A stretch of 64,000 bases of DNA. It comes from Synechococcus sp. Nb3U1. Its GTDB lineage: Bacteria > Cyanobacteriota > Cyanobacteriia > Thermostichales > Thermostichaceae. The notes beneath the pieces are model-generated. The model was not told the DNA's origin. It saw only the letters and a program-made list of their open reading frames with translations, and ran no database searches. Positions 8,477 to 17,461 of the stretch are shown here, piece by piece (positions within the stretch are counted from its first letter, which is position 1; every line of letters starts with the position of its first letter). The translations under genes were made by a program, and so were the position numbers. The DNA is taken from assembly GCF_021533835.1 (NCBI RefSeq), contig NZ_JAKFYQ010000003.1:186001-250000 (forward strand), written 5' to 3'.

Positions 8477-10552
8477 TCACTGCAAAACCACTTGAAAACC
8501 GATTGACCCACTCACCCCCGCCGGGATCCCATCGGGCAGAGTCACCACCACCGCTCCGTTGCGATTGGTTCCCTGACAAGCGGCAGGAACGGGTTGCCCA
8601 GCCGGGATGAACTGTGTTGTGAAATCTCGGCTGGCCACCCCAGCGATTATCACTTGGGTACTCGCCTGCAGCGGCAGTTGCGGTGAGCTGAAGGCCAGTC
8701 CCTCCGGCACCAGCACACACACTTGCACCGGAACCCGAATTGGCCCACCCAAGTTGCGAAAATCAAAGACTACCCCCCGCAACTGGTTGGCCTGCACCTC
8801 CAAAGTCGGGATCCCCTCTTGCCGGGTTTCTTGCACAATCAACCGGGCAGGATCCCAAACCAAACGACCCGCCGGGGGACGGTTGGGGGATTCTGGGGTC
8901 GGGGTGGGAGTTGGTTCAGGGGTCGGGGTAGCTGTGGGTGTCGGGGTGGGAGTTGGTTCAGGGGTCGGGGTAGCTGTGGGCGTCGGTGTCGGGATTGGCG
9001 TGGGTGTGGGCTCGGGTGTCGGGGTGGGAGTTGGTTCAGGGGTCGGGGTAGCTGTGGGCGTCGGTGTCGGCTCGGGTTCTGTCAGAGCACTTTCAAAGGC
9101 CCCGATATCGCAGGTGGTGCTAGCCGGCTGGGGACGAGTCACCCCTCTTTGGTCGAGGTTATTGATAGGGGCTGCTGCACAGATACCAGGGTCTGCGGCC
9201 TCTAGGGCGGGGCTATTGGCTACCAAGGCCAGGGTCAGAACCGGTGTTCCCGGCAGAACCCCAGCAAAGATCGTGGTGCCATTGGCAGCTAGGGTGGTCT
9301 GCAGAACCGTGGAAATAGCCCCAGTTGGCACAATGTTCCCTGCCACGGGGCAACCACCAGCATTGCCACTGACGCCAAAGACATTCTTGCTGCCGCTGAT
9401 GCTGCCGGAACATTCTTCATTGCCGGCAGAACCCGTGTTGCCAGCGATAATACTGTTGTTCACCGTCGCTGCGGTAACGGCACGGATCCCGCCGCCGCCG
9501 AAGTTTGCGCTATTGCCACTCAGGGTGCTGTTGCTCACCGTTGCGGTATTGGCACGGATCCCGCCGCCATCGAAGTTTGCGCTATTGCCACTCAGGGTGC
9601 TGTTGCTCACCGTCGCGGTAACGGCAAAGATCCCGCCGCCATAACTGCCTGCGCTATTGCCACTCAGGGTGCTGTTGCTCACCGTCGCGGTAACGGCAAT
9701 GATCCCGCCGCCATCGAAGTTTGCGCTATTGCCACTCAGGGTGCTGTTGCTCACCGTCGCGGTAACGGCAATGATCCCGCCGCCATCGTCTCCTGCGCTA
9801 TTGCCACTCAGGGTGCTGTTGCTCACCGTTGCGGTATAGGCACGGATCCCGCCGCCATCGTCTCCTGCGCTATTGCCACTCAGGGTGCTGTTGCTCACCG
9901 TTGCGGTATAGGCATAGATCCCGCCGCCATCGTCTCCTGCGCTATTGCCACTCAGGGTGCTGTTGCTCACCGTTGCGGTATAGGCATAGATCCCGCCGCC
10001 CACGTCTCCTGCGCTATTGCCACTCAGGGTGCTGTTGCTCACCGTCAGGGTGGTGCCGCTACCTGCCCGGATGCCACCACCGTCGCCAGCAGTGTTTCCA
10101 TTGCTGATGGTCAGTCCCTCAATCTCTACACTGAGGTTATTCCCAATATCAAACACCCGAACTAAATTATTCCCACTTACCTCTAGGTCGGTTGCTCCTG
10201 GCCCGTCAATCACCACATCTTCAGTAATCGTCGGTAAGGCAGTGACCAGGGTAATGATTCCTGTGACGCTGAAATCGATGGTGTCAACAGTAGGAAGAGA
10301 ATCCCCTGCTGTGCAGCCTTGCACTGCGGCATTGGTATTGGCCGCTTCGATGGCATCCCGCAGCGTACACTGCCCGGCTACAGAGCCTTGATCCAGGCTG
10401 TTCACCGTGATCGTTGCCGCCTCTGCCATTCCCGCCCACAGCACCAGTGTCGCCAGCGGGGATCCAAGCAGGAGCAACATTTTCCACCATCTGGCTAGCT
10501 GTCGCCGGTGAGACAGGGCTGGCCTGCCCGCAGAGAAAATCATTAGAACCAC
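8477..10552 (-). CDS. Exported CSLREA-type beta-helix repeat protein with Pro/Thr-rich stalk
   Basis: Predicted surface or secreted protein of 691 aa. A hydrophobic signal segment lies at about residues 25-45 (ending near GMAEAA). It is followed by a CSLREA-like domain (TITVNSL, then [11 protein letters not shown] at about 62-72), a right-handed beta-helix region, and eight 24-residue rungs with [11 protein letters not shown] and GGGI (about 156-348). A Pro/Thr/Glu-rich PTPTPEPTP-type linker spans about 489-556, and a separate strand-rich C-terminal domain of about 135 residues follows. The repeats are almost identical at DNA level, which indicates recent expansion. No cell-wall anchor or sortase motif is visible. 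Proteins of this layout are typical cyanobacterial surface or adhesin-like proteins; no ligand can be inferred. Confidence 0.82.
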   Translation of the reverse strand: MVLMIFSAGRPALSHRRQLARWWKMLLLLGSPLATLVLWAGMAEAATITVNSLDQGSVAGQCTLRDAIEAANTNAAVQGCTAGDSLPTVDTIDFSVTGIITLVTALPTITEDVVIDGPGATDLEVSGNNLVRVFDIGNNLSVEIEGLTISNGNTAGDGGGIRAGSGTTLTVSNSTLSGNSAGDVGGGIYAYTATVSNSTLSGNSAGDDGGGIYAYTATVSNSTLSGNSAGDDGGGIRAYTATVSNSTLSGNSAGDDGGGIIAVTATVSNSTLSGNSANFDGGGIIAVTATVSNSTLSGNSAGSYGGGIFAVTATVSNSTLSGNSANFDGGGIRANTATVSNSTLSGNSANFGGGGIRAVTAATVNNSIIAGNTGSAGNEECSGSISGSKNVFGVSGNAGGCPVAGNIVPTGAISTVLQTTLAANGTTIFAGVLPGTPVLTLALVANSPALEAADPGICAAAPINNLDQRGVTRPQPASTTCDIGAFESALTEPEPTPTPTATPTPEPTPTPTPEPTPTPIPTPTPTATPTPEPTPTPTPTATPTPEPTPTPTPESPNRPPAGRLVWDPARLIVQETRQEGIPTLEVQANQLRGVVFDFRNLGGPIRVPVQVCVLVPEGLAFSSPQLPLQASTQVIIAGVASRDFTTQFIPAGQPVPAACQGTNRNGAVVVTLPDGIPAGVSGSIGFQVVLQ
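8885..9085 (-). repeat. Minisatellite coding the Pro/Thr-rich linker
   Basis: Degenerate direct repeats (units built around GTCGGGGTGGGAGTTGG and GTCGGGGTAGCTGTGGG on the plus strand) recur about three times between 8896 and 9065. They code [12 protein letters not shown] repeats on the minus strand. In-frame expansion would change stalk length. Confidence 0.75.
9509..10084 (-). repeat. Eight tandem 72-bp repeats inside the beta-helix gene
   Basis: Units begin at 9509, 9581, 9653, 9725, 9797, 9869, 9941 and 10013, each exactly 72 bp and each starting GCTATTGCCACTCAGGGTG on the plus strand. Differences are concentrated in two short windows that code the turn residues (GDD/NFD/SYG/GDV and YAY/RAY/IAV/FAV). 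The last unit is partly diverged. Each unit codes 24 residues, one or more beta-helix turns. Confidence 0.95.
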
Positions 10553-10907
10553 TCCTCACTCAGGGTTAAAATTTGGCAAAACTTTGCTGCCGCAACGTTT
10601 CACTGCCTCAAGATGAAGAGCATCTCTAGGTTTGTATTTCACAAGGAGCAACAAACTTGCCGTTTCAATTTGAACCTGAGGTGCAAAATATCAACAATTG
10701 GCTCATTTGGCAACCGGCACCCTCGACATGGATACCTCGCTCTGTCACGGCTACCCTTTTCCAGCATTATCTGAGGCAGCAGATTCAGGTCAATCCCTTG
10801 TCCATAAGGTTTTTTGCGTAGCTCAAGGGCCTGTGTGAAGCCGGAAAAGGCTGTCAGTCATCAAAGTTATTGGATTGTCATTTGATTGTGTTCCCCCCAT
10901 TCTTGTT
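10553..10907. other. Divergent intergenic region between the beta-helix gene and the ABC permease
   Basis: No gene is seen. Inverted-repeat element copy B lies at 10751-10854. Promoters of both divergent genes are expected here, but no -35/-10 pair was convincing by eye. Confidence 0.55.
10751..10854 (+). repeat. Dispersed inverted-repeat element, copy B
   Basis: The left end (CTACCCTTTTCCAGC) is slightly decayed and the right end is CCGGAAAAGGCTGT. The interior GATTCAGGTCAATCCCTTG and GCTCAAGGGCCTGTGTGAAG is nearly identical to copies D and E. The right end lies 53 bp before the permease start codon. Confidence 0.85.
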
Positions 10908-11894
10908 ATGCAAACCGCTGCCCCCCCCCGACCTACCCTGCTCACGATTACCCCCATTTGGAAAGATGGGATCCTCTATGGCTGTGGTCTGTTGGGATTG
11001 GGGCTGCTCATGCTCCACACCAGCGGGGAGATGAATGCAGCAACTGCGCCAGTATCGGGCTGGTTTTTGCCGGCGGTTTTGCTGGCCACCCTGCTTGGGG
11101 GAATGGGGTGTTGGGGCTTGGGCCGACGGGGGCAGGGCTGGGGGCCTCCCTTGCTGATTTTGTTGTTGGGGCTGGTACTGACGCAAACCTTGCTGGTGGG
11201 CTATCGGGTACCACCGGGGTTGATGCCAACCCCAACGCGGGTAGTACGGGCAATGTGGATGGCGCGGGCTGCCCTAATGCGGGATGCGGTGCAAACTTTT
11301 GTTCGACAAGCGTTGGTGGGGTTTGGCCTGGGGGTGGGATCCGGGCTATTGCTGGGGGGGATCTTGGCTCGTTTTCAGAAGATCGAGCAAGGAGTTTTGC
11401 CCTATTTGGCGGCCCTCTCTAGCATTCCCATCCCGGCTTTGGCCCCGGTGATGGTGGGGGCTTTTGGCATCGACTGGCCTTCAAAGGCAGCAGTGGTTGC
11501 GGTGGTGGTGCTGTTTCCGGTGGTAATCAACACGGTGCGAGGGTTGCGTTCGGTGGATGCGAGCCAATTGGATTTGATGCGCTCTTACGGAGCCAGTGCT
11601 GGGCAAGTGTTTTGGCAGGTGCGGATCCCGCAGGCTTTGCCCTATGTGTTTAATGCCCTGAAGTTGGCGATGACGCTGGCGATGATCGGGGCGATTGTCG
11701 GGGAATTTTTTGCAGCACCAGGATTTGGCCTGGGGTTTCGCATCAAGATCGAGGCGGCCCGCTTTAATTTCGACATTGTTTGGGCCGCGATCCTTTATGC
11801 CACTGTCATCAGCACCCTGGCCTATGGGTTGATTTTAAGGATCGAAAAGCGCCTTACCTTTTGGCACAGTTCCATTCGCTCTGAGGGGCATTGA
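10908..11894 (+). CDS. ABC transporter permease (SsuC/TauC/NrtB-type), orphan
   Basis: Inner-membrane permease of about 328 aa with roughly seven hydrophobic segments. The cytoplasmic EAA-type loop is clear: LMRSYGASAGQVFWQVRIPQ followed by ALPYVFNALK, as in the nitrate/sulfonate/taurine/pyrimidine-precursor importer class. The ATG at 10908 is chosen because the upstream TTG extension adds a non-conserved stretch next to the element copy B. No ATPase or substrate-binding gene is adjacent, so the partner subunits must be elsewhere and the substrate cannot be assigned. Confidence 0.85.
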   Translation: MQTAAPPRPTLLTITPIWKDGILYGCGLLGLGLLMLHTSGEMNAATAPVSGWFLPAVLLATLLGGMGCWGLGRRGQGWGPPLLILLLGLVLTQTLLVGYRVPPGLMPTPTRVVRAMWMARAALMRDAVQTFVRQALVGFGLGVGSGLLLGGILARFQKIEQGVLPYLAALSSIPIPALAPVMVGAFGIDWPSKAAVVAVVVLFPVVINTVRGLRSVDASQLDLMRSYGASAGQVFWQVRIPQALPYVFNALKLAMTLAMIGAIVGEFFAAPGFGLGFRIKIEAARFNFDIVWAAILYATVISTLAYGLILRIEKRLTFWHSSIRSEGH

Positions 11895-11914
11895 CGCTTC
11901 TGGTGACTCCCGCT

Positions 11915-12451
11915 CTACAACGTGGCGGGGCTTGTCCACACCAAAAGGGCGATCACCCCATCCCAAGCCAACAAAAGCAGAGCAAAAAAGCCCAAAAGCG
12001 CATACATCCAAGGCTGTACATAGGGGCGCAGGCTATCCACTTGTATTCCGGTGTGGCGCTGAACTTCAGCCAACAGACGCTTGAACCCAGCTACCCGCAT
12101 GGGCAACAGCACACAATCTCCAGCTTGAGTGACCCAGTAGTAAACTACCCCCCCCTGACTGGTGGATCTCGGCTCTATCCGTTCCACATCAGACCACTGC
12201 ACTTGCCATTCTTGCCGCAAAAAAGCAGGCACCCAAGCGGGATAAGTGGCTCGCATTCCCTGGTCATCTACATTGACTTGTTGACTGAGGGATCCTAGTA
12301 GCAAGCCCCACCCTATCAGCAGCGCCACCAGCAGGGATCCCACCCAAACGGGATCCGCCTGTCGGGAGAGCAACATGGGCAGTGGCAGCACCAAAGCCCA
12401 ATAGAGCGCTTGAATGGTATAGCGAATTAACGGGGATAGAGGAAAGCCCAT
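11915..12451 (-). CDS. Membrane protein with PH-like soluble domain, function unknown
   Basis: Protein of 178 aa. Two hydrophobic segments (about residues 12-30 and 38-54) are followed by a strand-rich soluble domain. That domain has the look of a bacterial PH/YdbT-like fold: VNVDDQGMRATYPAW, then EWQVQWSDVERIEP and the strand VYYWVT. A third hydrophobic segment near the C-terminus (about 150-170) follows. The fold guess comes from the W-S-D-V-x-x-I-E-P pattern common in bPH proteins. It is convergent with the ABC permease, with a 20-bp gap. No conserved operon context. Confidence 0.6.
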   Translation of the reverse strand: MGFPLSPLIRYTIQALYWALVLPLPMLLSRQADPVWVGSLLVALLIGWGLLLGSLSQQVNVDDQGMRATYPAWVPAFLRQEWQVQWSDVERIEPRSTSQGGVVYYWVTQAGDCVLLPMRVAGFKRLLAEVQRHTGIQVDSLRPYVQPWMYALLGFFALLLLAWDGVIALLVWTSPATL

Positions 12452-12712
12452 GGCCGAGGGAGAAAGCTGCCTTTGCTAGCTTAGCCAACCCGAGTAGACC
12501 TGTTGTGGAAGCTGAGGGTTGATCGCCAGGCATACCCCGGATCAACCCCGCAAAAGAACCCAGCACGGATGTCGAGCAGGTTTGCTCATACCCGATGGGA
12601 TGCCTGAGTTAAGTTGGTTGGGCAGCAGCTCTTTATCTATTCTCCGTCGGGATCCAAATTTCCTTTCTGATTTTCTGATACTTCATCTGATACCCCACTT
12701 GGACATCCCACC

Positions 12713-13825
12713 ATGACCACCTTTTACCGCGCCACTGTTCAAGCCGGTGCCCGCACCCTGCCCGGCCATTACTATGTCTCTCCCAGTCGTTTTGAGGCGG
12801 AGATCGAGCAGATTTTTTATCGAGAATGGTTCTGCGTGGGGCGCAGCGCCGATCTGGCTCAGCCGGGGGATTTCTTGCAGGTACAGGTACTGGGCGAAAG
12901 TCTGATTTTGGTGCGGGATCCCCAAGCTCAGGCCCATGCCTTTTTTAATCACTGTCGCCATCGCGGCACCCGTCTGTGTAGCGAACCGCAAGGGCATTTT
13001 TCGGATGGGATCCCCTGCCCCTATCATGCCTGGCGATATGGGTTGGATGGACATCTGTTGGCGGCCCCACAAATGCAGGAGGTGGAAGATTTTCGTCGGG
13101 AAGACTATCCCCTCCACTCAGCCGCCCTGGTGGAATGGGAGGGATTTATCTGGGTGAATCTCAGCCGCGATCCCCAACCTTTTAGCGAGACTTTTGCCCC
13201 GTTACAGAGGCGCTTTCGGGAATGGAACTTGTCCGCTTTGCGACGAGGATACCGCATCGAATACGACATTCACGCCAATTGGAAATTGCTGTTTGAGAAC
13301 TATTCGGAGTGCTACCATTGCCCCCTGATTCATCCGGAATTGGCCCGTCTTTCTCCAGCCCGCAGCGGACGGAATGACCTGATGGAAGGCCCTTTTTTGG
13401 GGGGGTACATGTTGCTCAACCCGGATGTCACCAGCCTGAATATGAGCGGCCAACGCACCTTGCCCCTGATCTCCACTGTGGAGGATGAGAACCAAAAGCG
13501 GGCCTACTACTACACCCTCATGCCCAACCTGTTCTTGAGCTTGCAGCCCGATTACGTCATGACCCATACCCTTTGGCCTCAAGGGCCGGATCGGACGCGA
13601 TTGGTCTGTGATTGGCTGTTTGAACCGGAGACTTTGGCCCAAGAACACTTTGATCCGAGCGAGGTGATCGAACTGTGGGATCGCACCAACCGACAAGACT
13701 GGCACCTCTGTGAGCTGACCCAGCAAGGGGTGGGATCCCGTGCCTACGAGGCCGGACCCCTCTCTCATGCGGAGGGGTTGATCCAAGCTTTTGGGCGGGA
13801 GTATCGCCGCCAGATGCAGGAGTAG
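12713..13825 (+). CDS. Rieske non-haem iron oxygenase, alpha-subunit type
   Basis: Aromatic-ring-hydroxylating-type oxygenase of 370 aa. The Rieske [2Fe-2S] ligands are Cys81-x-His83 and Cys102-x2-His105 (CRH and CPYH). The mononuclear iron site is in ENYSECYHCPLIHPEL: Glu199 with His202 and His207. The C-terminal SRPBCC catalytic domain follows. The N-terminal layout resembles choline monooxygenase/GbcA and related cyanobacterial enzymes, but nothing fixes the substrate. No ferredoxin or reductase gene is adjacent, so electrons probably come from a general ferredoxin. Confidence 0.88.
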   Translation: MTTFYRATVQAGARTLPGHYYVSPSRFEAEIEQIFYREWFCVGRSADLAQPGDFLQVQVLGESLILVRDPQAQAHAFFNHCRHRGTRLCSEPQGHFSDGIPCPYHAWRYGLDGHLLAAPQMQEVEDFRREDYPLHSAALVEWEGFIWVNLSRDPQPFSETFAPLQRRFREWNLSALRRGYRIEYDIHANWKLLFENYSECYHCPLIHPELARLSPARSGRNDLMEGPFLGGYMLLNPDVTSLNMSGQRTLPLISTVEDENQKRAYYYTLMPNLFLSLQPDYVMTHTLWPQGPDRTRLVCDWLFEPETLAQEHFDPSEVIELWDRTNRQDWHLCELTQQGVGSRAYEAGPLSHAEGLIQAFGREYRRQMQE

Positions 13826-13902
13826 CCCATCCCTCTTGAGGGTAAAGCAGCGTACAGTGTTGGCACACGGCTACCTATGTCGATCTTTTGGGGAGGTATC
13901 GG

Positions 13903-14352
13903 ATGACCCATAGCAGCTACCAAGATGGCATCGAAGCGGTTCAAGCTGGGGACTTCCAGGCGGCCATTCAAGCGTTTCGGCAGGTGCTCGCCTCCGACCC
14001 CACCCACACCGAAGCTCGCTACAACCTGGCCTGGGTACTGGGCATGAGCGGTTATCTGGATCCTGCTCTGGCGGAGCTCGAAGCGGTTTTGGCAGCAGAT
14101 CCCAACCACCCAGAAGCCCACTACAACCGGGGGGCACTCCTTTTGCAAAAAGCCCAGTTGGAAGCGGGTATGGATGGGCAAATGGATATCCCCACCCTGC
14201 AGCAGGCGGAAGCAGCCTTTCAGGCGGTGATGCGGTTGGATCCCTCCGATCAACGGGCCTATGCCTTTCTCAACTTGGTGAAACGGGCCATTCGCAATTA
14301 CCAGAAGGACTCTGCAGCGGCATCTAACCCATCTAACCGTAGTGTTCCGTAA
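13903..14352 (+). CDS. Small TPR-repeat protein
   Basis: Protein of 149 aa made of about three tetratricopeptide repeats: GDFQAAIQAFRQVLASDPTH, then ARYNLAWVLG-PALAELEAVLAADPNHPEAHYN, then a later AEAAFQAVMRLDPSD unit. The ATG at 13903 is preceded by GGGAGG at a good distance. The last 20 bp overlap the 3' end of the convergent TerB-like gene. TPR proteins act as protein-binding scaffolds; the partner is unknown. Confidence 0.82.
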   Translation: MTHSSYQDGIEAVQAGDFQAAIQAFRQVLASDPTHTEARYNLAWVLGMSGYLDPALAELEAVLAADPNHPEAHYNRGALLLQKAQLEAGMDGQMDIPTLQQAEAAFQAVMRLDPSDQRAYAFLNLVKRAIRNYQKDSAAASNPSNRSVP

Positions 14353-14812
14353 ACCCTTTCACCAGCGCCTCTATCGGAGCAATGCTGGGATCCCCTAGCT
14401 CGCCTTCTGCTTCTTGAGAGACCTGCTGCACCACTTCGGGGGGAAGCTGAAGCTTAGCCACCAACTGCTGGAAGGCATCCAACTCTTCCAGATTCACCAC
14501 AGGTTCTTCCGGGCTGCGGGCACTGGCGGCAATCACCAGATAGCCCAACTTGAGGATCATACGCTTTTCGGCCTCATCGCTAATCTTGGGCAACACTTCA
14601 TCCAACGGGATCCGCTGGACAAAGTACTCCCGGATTTGTTTGGCCAAGCTAGCCTGCTGACTGGGATCCGGAGCAAAATGTTGGGACAGTTGCTGGGCCA
14701 TCAGCTCCACTTCGTCAACCTCTAGGGCACCATCTGACCAGGCCATGGCCGTGACGGCTCGTAAGAGATTCATTTGTTTGGGGGTAATGCCGGGCGGGGG
14801 GGGAGTGGGCAT
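14333..14812 (-). CDS. TerB-family protein
   Basis: Mostly helical protein of 159 aa with the TerB (tellurite-resistance/DjlA N-terminal) pattern: LLRAVTAMAWSDGALEVDEVELM near the start, where the acidic D-G-x-L-x-x-D-E segment is the usual metal-binding-like feature. GGAGGA precedes the start ATG. There are no other ter genes around, so a general stress or envelope role is as likely as metal resistance. Common in cyanobacteria as a single gene. Confidence 0.75.
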   Translation of the reverse strand: MPTPPPPGITPKQMNLLRAVTAMAWSDGALEVDEVELMAQQLSQHFAPDPSQQASLAKQIREYFVQRIPLDEVLPKISDEAEKRMILKLGYLVIAASARSPEEPVVNLEELDAFQQLVAKLQLPPEVVQQVSQEAEGELGDPSIAPIEALVKGFTEHYG

Positions 14813-15034
14813 TGCATCCTCCTGAAAAGCTCACCTGCCAGTGTAGGAGGGGATCCCTGCCGGTGCTCATTAAATTTGTTGTCTAGTGGGGGCTGGTGGT
14901 GTCCTTGCTTCTGAAGACTCCGTGCTACCAGTCGGATGGGCTCTGGCATAGGGTGGGCATCTCAGCATACGATGGAAAGCTGAATACCTGATGGTTGCAG
15001 AAAACTCCATACGCGGTCTGTCCCTAACAGCCTT

Positions 15035-15119
15035 GGAGAGGTGTCCGAGCGGTTTAAGGAAGCAGTCTTGAAAACTGTCGTGGTTCACGCCACCGTGGGT
15101 TCGAATCCCACCCTCTCCG
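15035..15119 (+). tRNA. trnS-UGA: tRNA-Ser(UGA)
   Basis: Cloverleaf of 85 nt with acceptor stem GGAGAGG/CCTCTCC and discriminator G. The anticodon arm is GCAGT-CTTGAAA-ACTGT with anticodon TGA at 15069-15071. A long class II variable arm (GTGGTTCACGCCAC) and T-arm GGGTTCGAATCCC are present. The 3' CCA is not encoded. A Rho-independent terminator follows directly. Confidence 0.97.
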
Positions 15120-15126
15120 TATCATT

Positions 15127-15151
15127 CGTTGTGGCTTACGACGCTTTTTTT
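15127..15151 (+). terminator. Rho-independent terminator of tRNA-Ser
   Basis: Stem CGTTGT/ACGACG (one G-T pair) with a five-base loop, followed by C and seven T, starting 8 bp after the tRNA. Confidence 0.8.
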
Positions 15152-15222
15152 CTGGCCAGATTGGAGGTTCCCAAGGCCTCACCCCAGAGATGGGATCCGC
15201 TGCAAATCAGATGAGCCCCCAT

Positions 15223-15870
15223 CTATTCTAAGGGCATCTCCGCTTGAGAAAGCGCTACCGCGAGATCCATAGGATTAAAACGGTTCATCGCTATAGGTAA
15301 CCCCTCTCGTAGGCAGCACTCTACAGCTTCGACAGCCGTATTCAACACCTGCTCCAATACCTCCTTCTCCTGCGGGCTAAACCCTCCTAACACATGCCCG
15401 ACCACATCTTTCGAGCCCTTAGGTTTACCAACTCCCAGGCGCAGCCGCGGGAAGGATTCACCCCCCAGGTGCTGAATTAGCGACTTCATGCCGTTGTGCC
15501 CCCCGGCAGAACCGGATCCCCGCAAGCGCAAGCGCCCCAAAGGCAGATCCATATCGTCATACAGAATCAGCACCGAGTCGGGATCCAATTTGTACCAATC
15601 CAAGACTGCTCTGACCGATTGGCCGGAACGATTCATATAGGTTTCGGGTTTGAGTAGGCGTCGCTTTCCCCCTAAGGCAAACCCTTCGCCATAGATCCCT
15701 TGAAATCGTTTTTCCGTAGCTAAGGGGATCCCCCAGCGTTGTGCCAGCCGATCCACCACCATAAAGCCGCAGTTGTGGCGCGTGTCCGCGTATTGAGCAC
15801 CAGGGTTGCCCAAGCCAACGATGAGTTGTGGGGCAACCGACTCTGTAGAAGTGGGATTGACCTGGGTCAC
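15223..15870 (-). CDS. pth: Peptidyl-tRNA hydrolase
   Basis: Releases tRNA from peptidyl-tRNA dropped by ribosomes; essential and cytosolic. Protein of 215 aa with family motifs LIVGLGNPGAQYADTRHN (catalytic His32), YMNRSG, DDMDLPLG, SAGGHNGMKS and RLRLGVGKP. Slightly longer at the N-terminus (about 12 residues before the first strand) than the enterobacterial enzyme. It faces away from the GAF/HD-GYP gene. Downstream of it lie only the tRNA-Ser terminator and about 70 bp. Confidence 0.97.
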   Translation of the reverse strand: MTQVNPTSTESVAPQLIVGLGNPGAQYADTRHNCGFMVVDRLAQRWGIPLATEKRFQGIYGEGFALGGKRRLLKPETYMNRSGQSVRAVLDWYKLDPDSVLILYDDMDLPLGRLRLRGSGSAGGHNGMKSLIQHLGGESFPRLRLGVGKPKGSKDVVGHVLGGFSPQEKEVLEQVLNTAVEAVECCLREGLPIAMNRFNPMDLAVALSQAEMPLE

Positions 15871-16040
15871 AGATTTCCTCCCGTCCTCGGGCTAAAGTGA
15901 GGCATCAGTGTTATTTTTGTTGCTTCGCACGGTTCAGAAACCTAACTAAGCTGGGTAGGGCCACAGTGAGGCTCCCTGCATCGGCGCCATTGACTCCACT
16001 GCCGTTCTATTGTGAACCGATTCTGACCAGAGAACTAGTC

Positions 16041-17276
16041 ATGCACAGCCTGCACACCAATCCGAGTATTCACCCCAGCGGAACCGAGGCGGAGCCACTA
16101 GGAGCCAGCGGCGGGAATGCGCTGCACATGAGCCATCGCCTGATCCAAGTGGGCATTGCCCTCTCTTCCGAAACGGATTTGGGGCGGCTGCTGGAGCTAA
16201 TCGTGCAACAGGCCAAAGAACTGACCCGTTGTGATGGCGGTAGCCTTTTCATCCGCGAGGGAGAAGAACTGCGCTTTTTTGTGGTCAGCCGCAATGAAGA
16301 TCTGCGGGATCTGCGGATGCCTTTGAGCCCTTCCAGCATTGCTGGCTATGTGGTGCTGACGGGGGAAAGTCTGAATTTGCCCGATGTTTACGAGTTGCCC
16401 CCCCACTTGCCCTACGCTTTTAACCGCCAGGTGGATCAACAAACCGGATATCGCACCCGCTCTCTGCTCACTGTGCCGATGCGGGATCCCTCAGGGCAGG
16501 TGATCGGGGCTTTGCAGCTGTTGAACCGCCTCAAACCCAATCACCCCAACCCTTTGGAGCCCGGCCAAGTGGCGGAGTGGAGCCAGCCCTTTTCTGGCCT
16601 AGAGGCCAGTGTAGCGGAATCTCTGGCTTCACAGGCGGCGGTGGCCTATCAAAACGTACAATTGCGCGAAGAACTGAAATCCGCCCATTTTGAGACGATC
16701 TTCTGCTTATCTCTAGCGGCGGAATACCGGGATCAAGATACCTCTTTTCACCTGAAGCGGATGAGCAACTACTCCCGCATCATCGCCAAACATTTGGGTC
16801 TTTCTAGCCGTGAGCAAGAGCTGATTTTCTATGCCAGCCCCATGCACGATGTCGGCAAAATCGGGATCCCGGATGCCATTTTGCTCAAGCCAGGTCGCTT
16901 TACCCCGGAAGAACGGCTGATCATGAACCGACATCCGGAAATTGGCTACGAAATTCTCAGCAAATCCGATTCGGAACTGATGAAAAAAAGCGCCATTATC
17001 GCTCTCACCCACCACGAGAAGTTCGATGGCAGCGGCTATCCGCGTGGGCTGAAGGGAGAAGACATTCCCCTGGAAGGGCGGATTGTTGCCTTGGCAGATG
17101 TATTCGATGCCTTGGCTAGCCGTCGCCCCTACAAAGAAGCCTGGGACTTAGTGGATATTTTTCAGTTGGTGGAAGAAAGTACGGGCAGCCATTTTGATCC
17201 ACAAGTGGTGGCGGCTTTTGACCGAGGCCGCAGCGAAATTCTGGAGATCTACCATCGCTATCAAGAGCACAGCTGA
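16041..17276 (+). CDS. GAF domain HD-GYP phosphodiesterase-type protein
   Basis: Cytosolic signalling protein of 411 aa. An N-terminal GAF sensor domain (about residues 30-210, with DGGSLFIREGEELRFFVVS) is followed by an HD-GYP domain. The HD-GYP metal and signature residues are present: HDVGKIGIPDAIL at about 272, HHEKFDGSGYPRG at about 323, then ALADVFDALASRRPYK. HD-GYP proteins usually hydrolyse cyclic di-GMP. All motif residues look intact, so activity is plausible. The upstream extension from 15897 has no similarity to GAF proteins, so the ATG at 16041 is preferred. Confidence 0.9.
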   Translation: MHSLHTNPSIHPSGTEAEPLGASGGNALHMSHRLIQVGIALSSETDLGRLLELIVQQAKELTRCDGGSLFIREGEELRFFVVSRNEDLRDLRMPLSPSSIAGYVVLTGESLNLPDVYELPPHLPYAFNRQVDQQTGYRTRSLLTVPMRDPSGQVIGALQLLNRLKPNHPNPLEPGQVAEWSQPFSGLEASVAESLASQAAVAYQNVQLREELKSAHFETIFCLSLAAEYRDQDTSFHLKRMSNYSRIIAKHLGLSSREQELIFYASPMHDVGKIGIPDAILLKPGRFTPEERLIMNRHPEIGYEILSKSDSELMKKSAIIALTHHEKFDGSGYPRGLKGEDIPLEGRIVALADVFDALASRRPYKEAWDLVDIFQLVEESTGSHFDPQVVAAFDRGRSEILEIYHRYQEHS

Positions 17277-17461
17277 GAATTCCAGCGTTTTGTTTTCCGA
17301 GCCTTGAAGAAGAACCCCTGAAGCTGGTTTTCCGCCAAATGTCGTAGCCAGATAGCTCCAAGGCAAGGCAAACTGAAGGTGTTGGCTCATCCGTACTGGA
17401 CTGACCAATAAATGTGTTGCCCTACACATTATATATCCAATGGATGCAGAGGATCCCTGCA

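Noticed and set aside
8607-9644. Long plus-strand open frame (345 codons) opposite the beta-helix gene
   Set aside because: It is the antisense of the repeat-rich and Pro/Thr-rich parts. Its Val/Gly-rich low-complexity translation follows from the opposite strand, and it has no domain.
9509-10084. CRISPR-like regular repeats
   Set aside because: Units are directly adjacent 72-bp coding repeats without unique spacers and lie in a well-formed protein frame.
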